A DNA stretch of 64,000 nt, taken from Neurospora tetrasperma FGSC 2508 (Eukaryota; Ascomycota; Sordariomycetes; Sordariales; Sordariaceae). The position numbers and the translations under genes are program-made. Position 1 is the stretch's first letter; each line of letters begins with the position of its first letter. The stretch spans positions 3,237,236 through 3,301,235 of the forward strand of contig NW_009799101.1 in assembly GCF_000213175.1 (NCBI RefSeq), given 5' to 3'. Below are positions 1 to 12,113 of this stretch, in pieces. The notes under the pieces were generated by a model, which saw only the letters and a list, made by a program, of their open reading frames with translations, searched no databases and was not told where the DNA came from.

Positions 1-449
1 GGCTGGTGTGGCTGTTTTACTAGTGTAGTATGCACCTGCCTGCCATGCATGTAGATCAAGGACCCTTTTGTTCAGGACTTTTTAGGTTGTTTACACTACT
101 CCTGGGCCATACTCCGCAGTCTCAGACCTCCCATGGTGGGGCACAAAACGAACCGAAGCGACGAACAAAAGTGAGACGCTTGAGACATCCGGGAGAGAGA
201 GAAAGAAAGAGAAAGAGAGAGAGATCTGAGACATCAATGCAAAGCTCTGGATATCGCCGTCCATCGGCTTTCACTAATTTAGTCTGTTGACCGAGGACCA
301 GACAGGTCCGTGAACAGCTGGAAGTTTGAATATACATTCATACTGTCCTCGAATCTCTCTCTTGAACCCCGGAGTGAGACATGCGGACGGGATAGACCAG
401 ATACACTGTGTGTATGCAAATCATGCATATATCATTTTGTGGTGTACCA
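1..449. other. 3' flank of SMP-30-like gene, no gene seen
   Basis: Only short unconvincing open frames occur here. A purine-rich GA/GAAA tract lies at about 190-222. The stretch is downstream of the minus-strand SMP-30-like gene and probably holds its 3' UTR. Confidence 0.6.
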
Positions 450-1733
450 TCAACTTTGCTCAAGGTTAAACTCGGTGTGGTCCAATCCGGTAGTGCCGAC
501 ATCGACCCTAAACAGGCCACCGCCATACTTCCTGCTCGGGGTCCCCTCCTCGCTGTCCTCGTCCGCGGCGCTGGTGATGAACAGCTCGGTACCCACAAAT
601 TCAACGCAGGTGATGTTGTTGGTCGGCAGGATGATTCGGCCCAGGATCTCCCCAGCCGGGGAAATCTTGATGACGGAACCGCCATCGTACAGGGCGTGCC
701 AGATGTTACCATCCTTATCGACCCTGAACCCGTCCAAGTGACCCTTCTCCTTGTGCTTGTAGTGAACGCGCTTGTTGGAGAGGCTGCCGTCCTCGGGGTT
801 GTAGTCCCACGCAAAAATCGTGTTCTCAGGCGTGTGAGTGAAGTACATGGTCTTCCCATCCGGAGACCAGCCAATGCTGTTGGGGATGATCAAGCCTGAC
901 TCGACCTCTTCCCTGGACTTTCCGAGGTCGAATCGGTAGAGGGATCCTATATCCAAGCAAATGACATGTCAGAATCCACAATACTTCGGGACAGAATAAA
1001 AATAAAGAGAAATCGTGTCATGACGGCCCAATTTTGATGTACGGCTGTCACTGTTGCTGTTGCTCTGCTGTTGTGTTGTGCATAACAACAGGTCCAAGAG
1101 ACCCGCATCCTCCACAATGGGCTCCATTGACAGCACAAGCGCGTCACATCGAGCGTCCGGGATGTTCCACATATCACCCCTTGACAGACCCAGGGTCGAT
1201 TGCCGAATTGGACCTTTAGGCTGCCACGTGGGAAGGAGATACTGGCTGATCAAACAGAAGAGGGACTTTTGAACTTTTTTTTTTCTTTTTCCCCTCTTTC
1301 ACTCACCTTCGGATTGCGGCTCACCAACGTGAAAGTCATTCATGGTGCCAAGCCAGAAACGACCATGTGGATCAACGGCACCGTCATTGGATCTCATTCT
1401 GTCGGGCTCGCCGCCAATGCGGGTCAAGTAGTCATACTGACCCGTCTTTCGGTCGAGGAGGGCAATGCCATACTTGAGCGCCACTAGAATCTTTTCCTGC
1501 GGATCCTGACCCTGGATGTTGGCCGTGACACCAATCGGTGAATCGAGCTGGAGGGTCTTGAGCGAATCTGGCCCTTCCGTGACCAAGACGGTGTGCAGTC
1601 GCTTTTGCTTGATGTCGACAAAGCGCAACGTCTGGGTGCCCTTTTCGAAGTAGGGTCCCTCTCCAAGCTGGCAGTGCAAATCCAGATACGGCTCAGTAAC
1701 GTGCCACTGCTGTACTTGGTTCTGGTCGGCCAT
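450..1733 (-). CDS. SMP-30/gluconolactonase-like (regucalcin family) protein, 2 exons
   Basis: Exons are 1307-1733 and 450-946. The 360-nt intron (947-1306) has a GTGAGT donor and ATAG acceptor, and the splice restores the family motif EGSLYRFD. The product is 307 residues, a normal length for this six-bladed beta-propeller family. Visible family residues are E25 in LGEGP, R114/N116 in RSND, N165 in IPNSIGWSPDG and D214 in HLDGFRVD. These match the metal-binding Glu/Asn/Asp set and the substrate contacts of animal SMP-30. Members hydrolyse sugar lactones with a divalent metal. The substrate here is unknown; cytosolic sugar-acid metabolism is an inference. The start is the only sensible ATG before the LGEGP motif. 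No neighbouring gene suggests a pathway. Confidence 0.93.
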
Positions 1734-4700
1734 GGTCGCGTAGTTTGACCAAGTTCCGAGAGAAGTCTTGGCGGTGGTTGGGAACCTGAGACGGTAGTGC
1801 GGTGGGTGATGCAGGCAACTCCTAGGAAAGGATCGTGATGCCTGTTGGGCGGAAGAAGAGGCAAGTCCAGAGGAGGCGGAAGTTCCGTATTGAGACCCAG
1901 TTGAGACCCAGTTGAGCGGATGCGGTGACGAAGCAGGCGGGACTAGTGCAGCATGTGCTTGACCAGAATCTGCTCGCTGGAGCTGTCGGGGCGACTGGCG
2001 TTGACGATGACTGGTTGCCGGACACGAGCGAGTTGCAGCCGGAGGCTATGGCACGGCAGCTACACCGTACTAAGTGGGCGTTTGGCTTGGTGTCTGTCAC
2101 TCACTTGTCAGCGCGCATGTCTACCGGAAGTCTCGCCGGGCGGTTTGGAGAGCCGGGGATGTGTCGATGGCTCAGGATGTCAGTCAGGATGGCCGACATG
2201 GCTCGCTCGATGGAGAGAGTCGGCCGCAAAGGAGCGGTGTGTGTGGGTTTTGTACAATACAACTCAACCTACATGCGTACTTGCGTTACAGAGTCTGCGG
2301 ATGCAGGCTGATCAAACTCTTGTTCATGCACGTCGTCGTGCTTGCAGATGAGGCGACGGTTTGGTTCTCTATCCAGGTCCAGCTTCAGCCGGAGTTTGTG
2401 TAGGTCTTTTATACACAATAGTAGAGGCCAAGGTGTTTGTTGCCAATAGTTCTGACGTTGTCGACGTCCATCGAGTGGGTCGCCGCAATGCGGAGCAGCA
2501 CTGAGGGGGGCCGTCATAGACTGCCATTCAACGGGCCCCCTCCGCACCAGATCCCTTATCAGGCGTCCCGGCTTCCGGAAATCGGGCCTGGCATCCGTAC
2601 ACACGCGAGCGAGCCGGCCGCCAAAATTGCGCGCTGCGGCTGTCGAGGGCTGCGTGTGTCTCGGTCCAGAGGCAGAAAGGTTGTAATGAAACCACGCGCG
2701 CACTGCGCTGGTGTCACGTCGGTTGGATCGACTGTTACGATGCCCTCGGTTGCGCTGCCAAAGGAGTGCTGGAGTGCAGTCCATGGTGTTGTCGGTGGGT
2801 GCCGAAAGTGGAAAGGTTGAAGATTGGTTGGTTCCTGTCCGCTGCCGGTCGTGGACAGGTACCCGTAGCTTAGGGTATGTACCTATACTACCTGTACGAC
2901 GCTAGTGCACCTACAAGTACACTAAGTGATCCAATGTGAGGTACCTTCCATGATGGCACTAGACATTGCTGCCACTCGCAAAGGAGGTGTAGTGTATATA
3001 CTGTAGTGCCTTGGCGTTGCGGCAGCTACCCGTAGGCCATGGCAGGAGAAAGGAAACACCTCAGATGCTCCTTCGTCCAGAGACAGCGACTTCCAATTTG
3101 TTTGTTGGCAGCCTGAAAGAGATGGAAGCGCTTGCAGCGCTTGAGGCCCATCGATCCAATCAATCCATGCTCGGAGACAAAATAAAGTGAAGGTTTTATG
3201 AACTGAAGCGAGGAACAACAAGAGATCAGGTGGCTCACCTATTGGCTGCAGTACTCATGCACATGTTGAATCTCGCGATAAGTCACTTCCAAACGCACAC
3301 TTCAAGGCATTTCCCAAACGAGCCGATACTGCATGTCAGGGCGGTCGTTGAGCAATCGGATGTCGGCCATGAAGCATCATGATCCTGAGTAACCCTGGTG
3401 CCTCGATTGCAATTGCCAATCCCCGACATCCAAGACGTGAAAGCCTCATCCAGATCGAGGAAGCCGACCACTAAGGTATCTTCGAATCGGAAAGTGTTGT
3501 CGCGTGTCCATCCAGCTCCAGTGGTCCTGTCGTTTCAGCGTTACAGCCAACACAGACATCAGTCAGTTTATGACAAATGTTACGGTAACGTACGTAATGC
3601 GACATCCAGGTCAAGACACTCGAATTAGTACAATAACATGTCTTGATGTTGCTCGCCCTGCACATTTAGGGTTACCAAAACGGCCTTCTGAGCTGTTCAT
3701 GGTAAATGACTCACAGCGTAGAGTTAGTCCGGCGTCCAGACACTACTCTTCACCATAGATGGCGGAAGAGACATATCCTTCATTCTTCATTCATGGTGTG
3801 GCCTGCCTTGGTGTTTGTCGGTACATAAGAAGCATCACGGCAGGGGGCCTCTGTTCGCCTATGCATTTGATACAGTTAAAACTCCCGTCATTGCTAGACG
3901 CAGGATAGACAGGTTCATCGACCGTTGAGGAGCCCTGGTCCCCAAGACAGTAACACATGATCGACCGCCGCTGCATGCACTATATGCCCCGGTCAGCTTC
4001 TAGGGCTTCGATAGGCCCAACGAGTAAGGCAGATGCGGGTAAGGCCCGATGGTCCTGGCCTTTGATGTCTTCCCTTGTCCTTGATCCCCTAGCGCAAAGT
4101 CGTTCAGTTGGAACAGCTCGTATACGTTATTAATTTCTGTTATCCGTCGCATTGGGGAAAAGAGAAGGTTAGTCGTAACCGAGGCGTGGGCATTCAACAA
4201 GCAAACATGGTTTCATCATGAATTTGTGTGGGCAATCTGAGTGGTCTTGAGGACAAGTAAGGCATTAGTGGCCAGTACTTCTCGTGCGCACTCACCTTCG
4301 GACTGTTGTCGCCGACTTGCTGGTGCCTAGCCGCAGTGCGAACTTGAAGGGGCAAATATGAAGTGTCATCGGAGCACATAGAAATCCTCTTACCTTTCTC
4401 CCTCCGAAAACCCCACGGAAGCCTCTGCCGGCTTGGTGCTTCCGGGTGGAAATAGCGTCAATGGCGGTAGTGTAGATGGACCTGGAAAGGCGGTCAAAAG
4501 CTCATTGTCGAATCGGAAAACGCGCCAGCCCTAGGCTCTTTTGCTTCTGGGGAAGAGATGGGGCAAGGTATTGAGCAACAGCAGACTCATCGTTGTCCTT
4601 CGTTTCCATCCGTCGTTGATGTCATGAATCGGCAAATTTCAAAGATACCAAGTGTTTCGGTAAGTTGATTCGAGATATTCGCAAATGACGGCACCAACAA

Positions 4701-7700
4701 CTTTCGCCATGGGCAATAGTGCAAATAAGTCAAGTTGCTGTCTGAATTCCATGTCGTCACTGTGTCGCCATGCCAGGTACTAGGTTGACCGTGCAAGTAG
4801 TACAGTACAGATTCTAGTAAATGCAACTAATTTGGGCTTTCTAGGTACCTAGTAGGTAGTCTCAAAAAATATTGCATGTACCATTATTTTGAATTTGTCA
4901 GGGTCTTAGTCAGGGGCACGTCAGAACACTTCAATTGCATTTACCAAGTAACTCTGTATAGATTTGCGTTTCCCGGGGCTTGCAACTACTAAGTATTTCG
5001 CTGTACCGTGTCAGACCTGACAGGGCCCGTACACCAATGAAAGCCCCAATAGACGCAGGCTACTTAAAGTATGTAGTACCTAAGGGAAGTCAGAATGCGG
5101 GGATCTGTACATCCATATGCCATGCTTGTAAGCTGCAGCACGTTCCCGCTTCACCTTCAGCTCTTGACAAGTTCCCGTCAAGGGAGAAGAAATGGCGACG
5201 AAGTCGTCGGGCGTGGCCTTGTATCGATACAGCTCCCATCTGTTTCCTCTGGCACTCCAGTCTCGACATTGGACATCCCGCGTTATTGAAACCGATATCC
5301 TTCAACGTCCCGTTCGCCCCAGAGACTCGACTCGGCAACAGATGCCGTAATTTCGGATTCGCAAGACGTCAGAGCCGCCGGCGTCGCAATTTAGTTGTGA
5401 AGGGCTGGGCCTGCCCGTGCTTCCTACTCAGAACGATGGAGTGATCGCAAGGGGAATGCGGAACCCAGGAGAACGGATCCAAATTTGACAATTTCGTCTT
5501 TGGGCCAGTAACCACGCGGGAATCTGTTGTATTGGACCAAATATCGATACGCCGACCTGGATGGGATTCTGGAGGAATCACCTCATCTGGTCACACTGAA
5601 CAAGTGCGCGACCCAGCTCGCAGCAACTATCCGACGTTGAAACGGGCAGAGGCATGAAGAGCAACGAACCAGTCTGTGCGTTTCGAAAGTCACCGAAAAC
5701 CGAGTTGACTGAGCAGCTCCATCAACGCTGTCCTTCCCTTCATCCGTCCCTGACGCCAACAACACGATATCAAAAGGAATGTTTACACGGTACACCTCCT
5801 ACCCAGGCTCGCCCGGCGGCACCACACCATATCTCAAGCATTGTCCAGTGTGAACGAGGTCGCATGTTGGGCCGCAGAACCTAGGAAACCAGCAGAAGCC
5901 TCATTTTAGATGTACAAGGAGCAAGGCCAAAGTCAATTTGAGCACGGGATATGTCCAATTTGCTACGCTACCAGCAGTGTACGCCACTGATCCTGACGGA
6001 GGGTTGCAGTCAACGTATTTCGCAACCAACCATGGCCGCTCAAGACACAGATGCCATCATGTACCTGCCGTTGAGTACTGTATGGATGTGGAGGTACAAT
6101 TTCGAATTGACAATCCCCAACAGAGTCAGCCATGGTACGGTAGCAGCCCAACCAGAGGAGTTTGATATCTGCAAGACAACCCAACATCTGGATTACCTGG
6201 CAGTTGTTGGATGTAGGAGGCGTGTCAACGCAAGTTCAGGTGTCACCTCGAGGCACGTTCAGTTGGCGAGTTGTTTGTTCGGATTCGAGACTGAAGCCGT
6301 AGCTAAACATCGGAAGCACTCTCTGGGTTCGGAGCAGAGACGGATGCAACGAAGATGGTGCGGTGCTGTCGGAGGTGTTCATGAAAGTTCCAAACGCCCA
6401 GCCAAGGTCCCCACTGCCCGTGCAAGGACAGACAGAAGCAAGGGGCATCCCCCAAAACTGACAACACCCACATTGCTATGTACTACTACCTTCAGTCTTG
6501 GAGGTCGGTTCTGGCATTGGCAGGCACGACGGAGGATGCTCCTTATACTACACTCATCTCGGCCTCATCTACGACGAACATTCGTGGATGGCATAGCGTT
6601 CAGGGCAAGGCAGCCCCAGCCCTTCCACACTGCAATATTGGACTTTGTGGGCTTGGCACACTTTCCACAATTTGCACCTGTCCATTTCCACTTATTCACC
6701 ATCCAGCTCGATATCTCCATTGGCCTCCAACCAGCAGCTTGGCGACGGCATCTGCAAAATGGAGGTCAAGCTTCTTCACCTTTACTTGACCTGCTTGGCT
6801 GAGAGATCCGACACTGGATGGTCGGCCATCTAACAAATGAATGTATCGTGCATTCGACCTCCCCCCCTCCCAGTGCAGCTTCACTGTACTGAGGTGTCAG
6901 ACAGCCCAGATGCCAAGAACGGCCGCTTTGTAAGGACCATTTTGGAAGATGGAGTGTCGCAACAATCGAGCCAAACTGACCACTCAAGGCACTCCACAGA
7001 ACCCGATCTGGTAGCCACATCACCATGACAGCCTTTGAAGCTACGCGGGCTGCTACGCTACCTGGGCCCCGGCCCCGTACATATATACATACCGGACAGG
7101 CAGAGTGACACGCCTACCCGACCCTACAACTCCAAAACCTCAGGCGGTGCGCCCACGATCTCGTGCCTTATTTGACCACTCTGGCGAACGACATTTTCGC
7201 GTTTATTTTGGGTTTGGTGGCTTGCCAGGATCAAGTTAATAAAGATACAGGCCCGTAATTTGTTCGGGATGGCATCAGCCGCTGCAACTGGACATGACTG
7301 GCATCAGGATACGCAGCACGCACCCGTCTGCTGCCATGCAACATCACCTCACATCATTCTCCTGGAGAGATACCTCCGAGGCTCTGTCGTCTGTTGATCA
7401 CCTCCCGTCAGCCGGCATGTTCAACACCATCAGCTCCGCCCTGTCGTGTAATCCCTTCTTTATCTCTCCTTGGTGAAGCTTCCCTACAAAACAAGCTGCC
7501 CGCCGACCCCAGATTGGTCCATGCAGCCGCCGCGACTTTGTCGAGTCCACTGGAGCCACTCAACGACAACATTCTGCGCGCAAAACCTGACTACGCCGTA
7601 CAACATGTAGGCGGTGGGTCATGCGAACCTCTTTTTTCTCCGTGGGCTTTGCACTTTGCCCGCTTACAGATGGCGGGTCTTTTGATAATCTTTGGATCTC

Positions 7701-9165
7701 GGGAACATCTCGTGGCGAGCCAGAGTCGGGGTGAAATACCCAAGAGGCCAAGGAGGCCAAGTGAAATCATAAGCACAAAATCCTCTGTCTGGAATAGGAT
7801 CGTCGTATCGCATCGTCCGCCTCAGTCACGCACATGAAGCAGGGTGTAAGGGACGAGCACCTGCTTTTCCCCGGGAAGCTTGCTGGGTTCTCACCAGTGG
7901 TAAATCTCTGTGTGGATCGCTATGGTTTATTATGCGCATCATCGCTACCGTTCTCTCCACCCGTGATGACCTTCGGGATCGCGACATACGTACACAGTAT
8001 GCGCCATGGACTGGTTTTTTTTTTTTTTTTGACTGCCTGCACGGAAATTGCTTGACTGTTCACACGGAACCCTTTCGCTCACGCGAGATGCCGCAACTCC
8101 AAGGACCCTCGGGCTGTTGTATTTTTGATACGCGGCAATACCAATACGACGTCGCCAGTTCTCTTATTGTCTCACATATAATGTCTGCCACACCTAACAT
8201 GAGCGATACCGGGAATCTCAGCCTCTCGGTCATCCTAAAAACGGCACGGTGCGCGTTAATAGCCAATCCAGAAATTTCTTCAAAAGCCATACCAATGCTC
8301 ACCTCGACTCCTTTGCGGACGACCCATCGTCAGCAATGAACGCAAGTTGCCATTTTAGACTAGCCGCCTAGGCACAGTACCGTCACGGGCTTTCAGGACT
8401 AGCATTTGCCGCTGATGCGAGCGATCCACTACCAACCCAGTCGCTTGGGCCGTGTATGCTCGGTCACGCCAAGAGGGTCTTGGTCGTGCTGTGTGGATGT
8501 CTGAGCTTTTGGGCCTCATGGACCTCACCACATGTACACTATTATCGTGGTGGAATCACGAAACAGTGTCCGGTTAGCCCTCATTGATCCATCCACCTCC
8601 AGGCCGACATACCCATGCTACCCACAAGGTGGACTCTTTGCGAAAAAAAACGGCCAACAAAAAGGGAAGTGGAAATCCGAGCAAGATCATCTGAGCGAAA
8701 ATGGAAATACGCCAACCGGAAGTGCTAGGTAACATTGAGTCTGTCAGTTTCCCCAGGAGGATCGTTGACAACAGCCCTGTCAAGACTTAGCACATACCTA
8801 CCAAGCGACCATCACTTCAAACTGACATGGCTCTTACAACCCCTGCTTTTCCTCTGCGTTGCCGTACCCCGGCAGCTACCTATCCACTCGCTGCCTGCTG
8901 ACTACTATGGTACTGTGTACACTACGATTCCGCCATTGTCCCCGTGTTGACTTGTCCACCCATCGGAACACACTACGTACCAGTTCTAGCACGACCACCC
9001 AGCAGATAAACAGCAACTTGAATAGAAAGCGTTGAACAACAGAAGCATGGGTGGACAATTACAGGCTCCGGGACATGCTGATCACTGTGGTCCGCGGAAC
9101 TGAGGTACCCTTGGAACTCACACGTCAACTCAAGGGCAGTGGCTTGTCTCGTGGGACGACCTATG
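1734..9165. other. 7.4-kb gene-poor intergenic region
   Basis: I find no open frame with recognisable domains, consistent splice signals or biased coding composition. The base composition is near 50% GC and not RIP-like, so this is not an obvious transposon relic. It holds the promoter of the SMP-30-like gene on the left and distal upstream DNA of the bZIP gene on the right. It contains a short palindrome (CTAGGTACCTAG at 4841-4852) and short poly-T and poly-A runs (about 8013, 8646). Non-coding transcripts cannot be excluded. Confidence 0.6.
1890..1911. repeat. 11-bp tandem duplication
   Basis: TTGAGACCCAG is present twice head to tail, followed by a third partial TTGAG. It lies about 160 bp upstream of the SMP-30-like start, in its probable leader or promoter. 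Confidence 0.8.
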
Positions 9166-10232
9166 CTCCCTTATCCACGGCCTCTGCTCTTGAAGTAGAG
9201 CAACAGTGGTCCAATCAGAGCTATATAGTCTGTCCCGCTGGCGGGGACCTTGAAGCGCGATTTTGCCTCAATCTGAACCGACTCTTGCTTCACCACCGTT
9301 ACGACATCCCGACTACTCGTGAAGCCAGCGAGCATTCCACCAGAGGCAAACAGACTATCCCAAGAAGCTAGCAAAACTTAGGGATCTGAAAGGAGGCTTC
9401 GTCTTGACCTACGCCCACCTAAACGGCGAACCTCTAGCGCTACGTGGTCTCCAGGACCATTCAGCGGGCGAGTCTCCTCCTGACGACGTTGAGTGGTCCA
9501 GAAACCTGCATACCATCCCACCTTGTCACCGCAACTACTCTTGCATCGATTACCCACCGGGACTGCTGGTCTACGCCTGTCATTTTTTTCTCTACTCCGC
9601 TAGGGGCCCCTCGAGCTATCCGCCGGACTACCCTCCTGTCGAAGTAGTCCCCGCTCGCCTCCACCCGCTGCTAGTCTCTTTGGCTCTTGTCTCTACGCCA
9701 GCTTTGTCTCTAAAGCTTGACAACTTGGCTGACACGTTGGTTGTACGGGCCTCGAACACGTACCCGACATCTTGCAGCTCATCCTCTGTGTGCGTTTGCC
9801 GCTACTGCAGTCCGGAACCGATACCGTCCTCGCTATTCGAACGTGGAGCTGGCAGTACTTCCGAGTCGGGTGCCACGCTCTTTTGCAGCATAAAGACTCA
9901 CTCATCCGTCGCACCAGCCGCTAGCAACACTCTCTTCCCCAACAAAGGTGAATTAATAAACCATTCTATACAGTACCACCGTTAAATCCGTCAAGCTGGC
10001 GATCCAAGCCCTTTCCCGTCCCCAAGAGCCTCCCCGGAGGTGGCTCGGCGCGGACTCTTCAGACTCCATCTCTTCCATCGCCTACAGCTTTGGGTCTTCG
10101 AGCACGACTATTGGACACAACGGCTTACCAGGTGTCAGCTCCGGGTTTATACTCGCTTCACAGGGTTCCAACGGCGACAACGGTCGCCAGTATCATGGTG
10201 CTGAAGATCAAAGAAGCGAAGGGGAACAGGCA
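9166..10232 (+). promoter_or_regulatory. ATG-free leader of the bZIP gene with in-frame upstream extension
   Basis: No ATG occurs on the plus strand in any frame from 9166 to 10194. About 16 would be expected at one per 64 bases. The strand is pyrimidine-rich, as in fungal promoters and leaders. The frame of the bZIP protein is open from 9960 (just after an in-frame TAA at 9957-9959) to its first ATG at 10233, giving 91 codons. Its translation is Ser/Gly-rich and resembles the protein downstream. In-frame near-cognate codons include CTG at 9996, with A at -3 and G at +4, and ATT at 10110, also A at -3 and G at +4. Whether this is a plain 5' UTR, a spliced upstream exon or a non-AUG extension is not settled by sequence alone. 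Confidence 0.6.
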
Positions 10233-10359
10233 ATGTCACAGAGGGGTCCTACACCTCACCTTTCCGCGCTCACATCGTCGCGTGACGTTCACTCCCCGTC
10301 GCCGTCCTACCGAGCCTTTGGTCAAGATGGACCGAGTCATCAGCATCGTCGTAACCTAA
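10195..10359 (+). CDS. Upstream ORF overlapping the bZIP start
   Basis: This is the first ATG of the putative leader, with A at -3 and G at +4. It encodes 54 residues in another frame, beginning MVLKIKEAKG, and ends 127 bases inside the bZIP coding region. If translated it would reduce initiation at the ATG at 10233. It is predicted only from position and start context; the peptide has no recognisable family. Confidence 0.4.
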   Translation: MVLKIKEAKGNRQCHRGVLHLTFPRSHRRVTFTPRRRPTEPLVKMDRVISIVVT

Positions 10360-12113
10360 GCAACACCTCAATGGCCAACGTCGACGGAAACCACACTCAA
10401 ACAGGATCGAAAACTTCCGGTGTGCACAACATTCTGAACCCTTCGGAACCCCAGGAGCGTCTTCCTACACCCGCCCCATCTCTCCCGTTGCCTTCTGTCC
10501 AAAGGGGGAGCCCACAGGCAACCATGAGAATGGGCCAGTACCCAGCTGATGGCTCGCCATCTCGCTTTTATGGTTATCAGACGCAAAGTATGCCCGGGTC
10601 GCGAACTACTACTCCAGTTCCCGCCGCATCCTCCATGGTGCCTCCTCCGGCTTCCGAAAACGAATCTCCTATCACCAACCATCCCTTTTCCATGGCCATG
10701 TCGAGGAGGATGTTAACCCCGAGGTCCCCAAGACCATCAAGCATGGGCCGCGGGACAACAAGGCCCATGGAAGGCCAACAGCTTCCAGGCATGCCATCCC
10801 ATGTTCAAAGAACCCCAACGCCATCTCACAACACTTCACCACTCAGTGGCCCCCCAAGTTTCCCAGGTCCTCGCCCATTTTCCGACTCGCTACACGGACA
10901 GGGGGCTTCTTTACCTCCCCCGCCTGCGCAACCGACTACTGGAATGGTTGCTCCGTCATCCCAGCCGCTTCTGGGTCAAAGACTTCCGCCGCCTGTAACA
11001 GCAGGGCCGCTACAATCTGGCTCTCTTACTCGGGATCTTGCCGGAAGACCTGTTTCTCACCCGTCCTTCCCCAGTCCTCCAACCACGACTACTGGACCCG
11101 TATCAGGCGGGTTGACCGCCGCTTATCTGCTTCAGGACCGAAGCAGGCTTGCGGTTGATGGTCGACAGCACATGATCACCATTACACCATCTGTTGGCGA
11201 AGAAATTCTGGTCCCAGTAGATATCCATCAAGGCTCGAGACAGGCGGATGCAAAGCGACAGCGAAACGCGGGAGCCTCTGCGCGGTTCAGACAGCGTAAG
11301 AGGGAGATTGAGCGGAACAGGGAGAGGGATTTGCAGAGACTGGAGGTTGAGAGCCGGGAGTGGGCCAAGAAGATGCAGGATTTGACCACCGAGCGCGATT
11401 ACTTTCGTAGCGAGGCAGAACGTTTGAGGAAGATTGTGGCTGGCATTCCTGAATTCAGCAAGCTGGCGGATCCAGCACAACCGACTCCTGTATCGTCGCC
11501 TCCAAGCGTACCCTCGTTTTCGGTCGAGAACAGCCCCCGTGCGGGACCGCTACCTCCACCGCAGCCGCAATCTCAACCCCCGCAGTCACACCAGCTTTCA
11601 AACACTTATACTCATTTACGCACCCGGTCGCATCCCGACAACACCCATTCATCTCCATACGACGAGTCCTTGACACTCGAGAGGCCCAGAAGACGGAGAA
11701 GGACTGATACAGAGCCGTCGCCCACTACTGGAGCTTACGCATATAACACGCCCGCTCCCATGACCATGCCCCAATCAGCCTTCGGACTGGCTCAGTCACC
11801 TCATCTTCCTCCTCCAAGATTACCCCCTCTTCGGGGACTTGATCAGCCTCAATCGTCCTCAACCCCGCCCCCTGCGTCTAATGGACCACATGCTGTCCCC
11901 TTGACTTCGCAAAGCCCATCAGGCGGTGCCTATCAGCCCTATCCTCCTGCGCCCGCTCCTAGGCCAGAGATAGGATGGGCTATCAGCCAAAGAGGCCCCC
12001 TCGAAGGTACCCATAGACATCCGTTGCAGGGGTCTCATGGTCATACTGACAGCCTACGAAGGCCAGTTGAGCAATGGAGGCATGAGCCGCATTCCAACCG
12101 ACCTGCCGCTTAA
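10233..12113 (+). CDS. bZIP transcription factor, 626 residues, single exon
   Basis: The bZIP domain lies at about residues 339-402. The basic region KRQRNAGASARFRQRKRE carries the N-x7-R signature (N345, R353). The SARFR form with Phe resembles the CYS-3/Met4-like subclass rather than the GCN4/CPC-1 one. A short leucine-zipper region follows (LQRLEVE, WAKKMQDL, FRSEAERLRKIV). The flanks are long, disordered Pro/Ser/Gln-rich segments typical of activators. A GVHNILNP motif at about 63-70 resembles short conserved motifs of other fungal regulators. The product should be nuclear and bind DNA as a dimer; its targets are unknown. The start at 10233 is the first in-frame ATG, but the frame is open upstream to 9960, so a longer protein is possible. 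I do not recognise it well enough to name it. Confidence 0.92.
   Translation: MSQRGPTPHLSALTSSRDVHSPSPSYRAFGQDGPSHQHRRNLSNTSMANVDGNHTQTGSKTSGVHNILNPSEPQERLPTPAPSLPLPSVQRGSPQATMRMGQYPADGSPSRFYGYQTQSMPGSRTTTPVPAASSMVPPPASENESPITNHPFSMAMSRRMLTPRSPRPSSMGRGTTRPMEGQQLPGMPSHVQRTPTPSHNTSPLSGPPSFPGPRPFSDSLHGQGASLPPPPAQPTTGMVAPSSQPLLGQRLPPPVTAGPLQSGSLTRDLAGRPVSHPSFPSPPTTTTGPVSGGLTAAYLLQDRSRLAVDGRQHMITITPSVGEEILVPVDIHQGSRQADAKRQRNAGASARFRQRKREIERNRERDLQRLEVESREWAKKMQDLTTERDYFRSEAERLRKIVAGIPEFSKLADPAQPTPVSSPPSVPSFSVENSPRAGPLPPPQPQSQPPQSHQLSNTYTHLRTRSHPDNTHSSPYDESLTLERPRRRRRTDTEPSPTTGAYAYNTPAPMTMPQSAFGLAQSPHLPPPRLPPLRGLDQPQSSSTPPPASNGPHAVPLTSQSPSGGAYQPYPPAPAPRPEIGWAISQRGPLEGTHRHPLQGSHGHTDSLRRPVEQWRHEPHSNRPAA

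Noticed and set aside
5951-6802. 283-codon plus-strand frame starting with ATG
   Set aside because: No recognisable motif, erratic composition rich in His, Trp and Arg, and no promoter or splice context. A new gene cannot be excluded, but I cannot support one.
9948-10062. Possible intron joining the open frame at 9404-9985 to the bZIP frame
   Set aside because: The donor GTGAAT is weak and no CTNAC branch site precedes the acceptor; the upstream frame also lacks an ATG.
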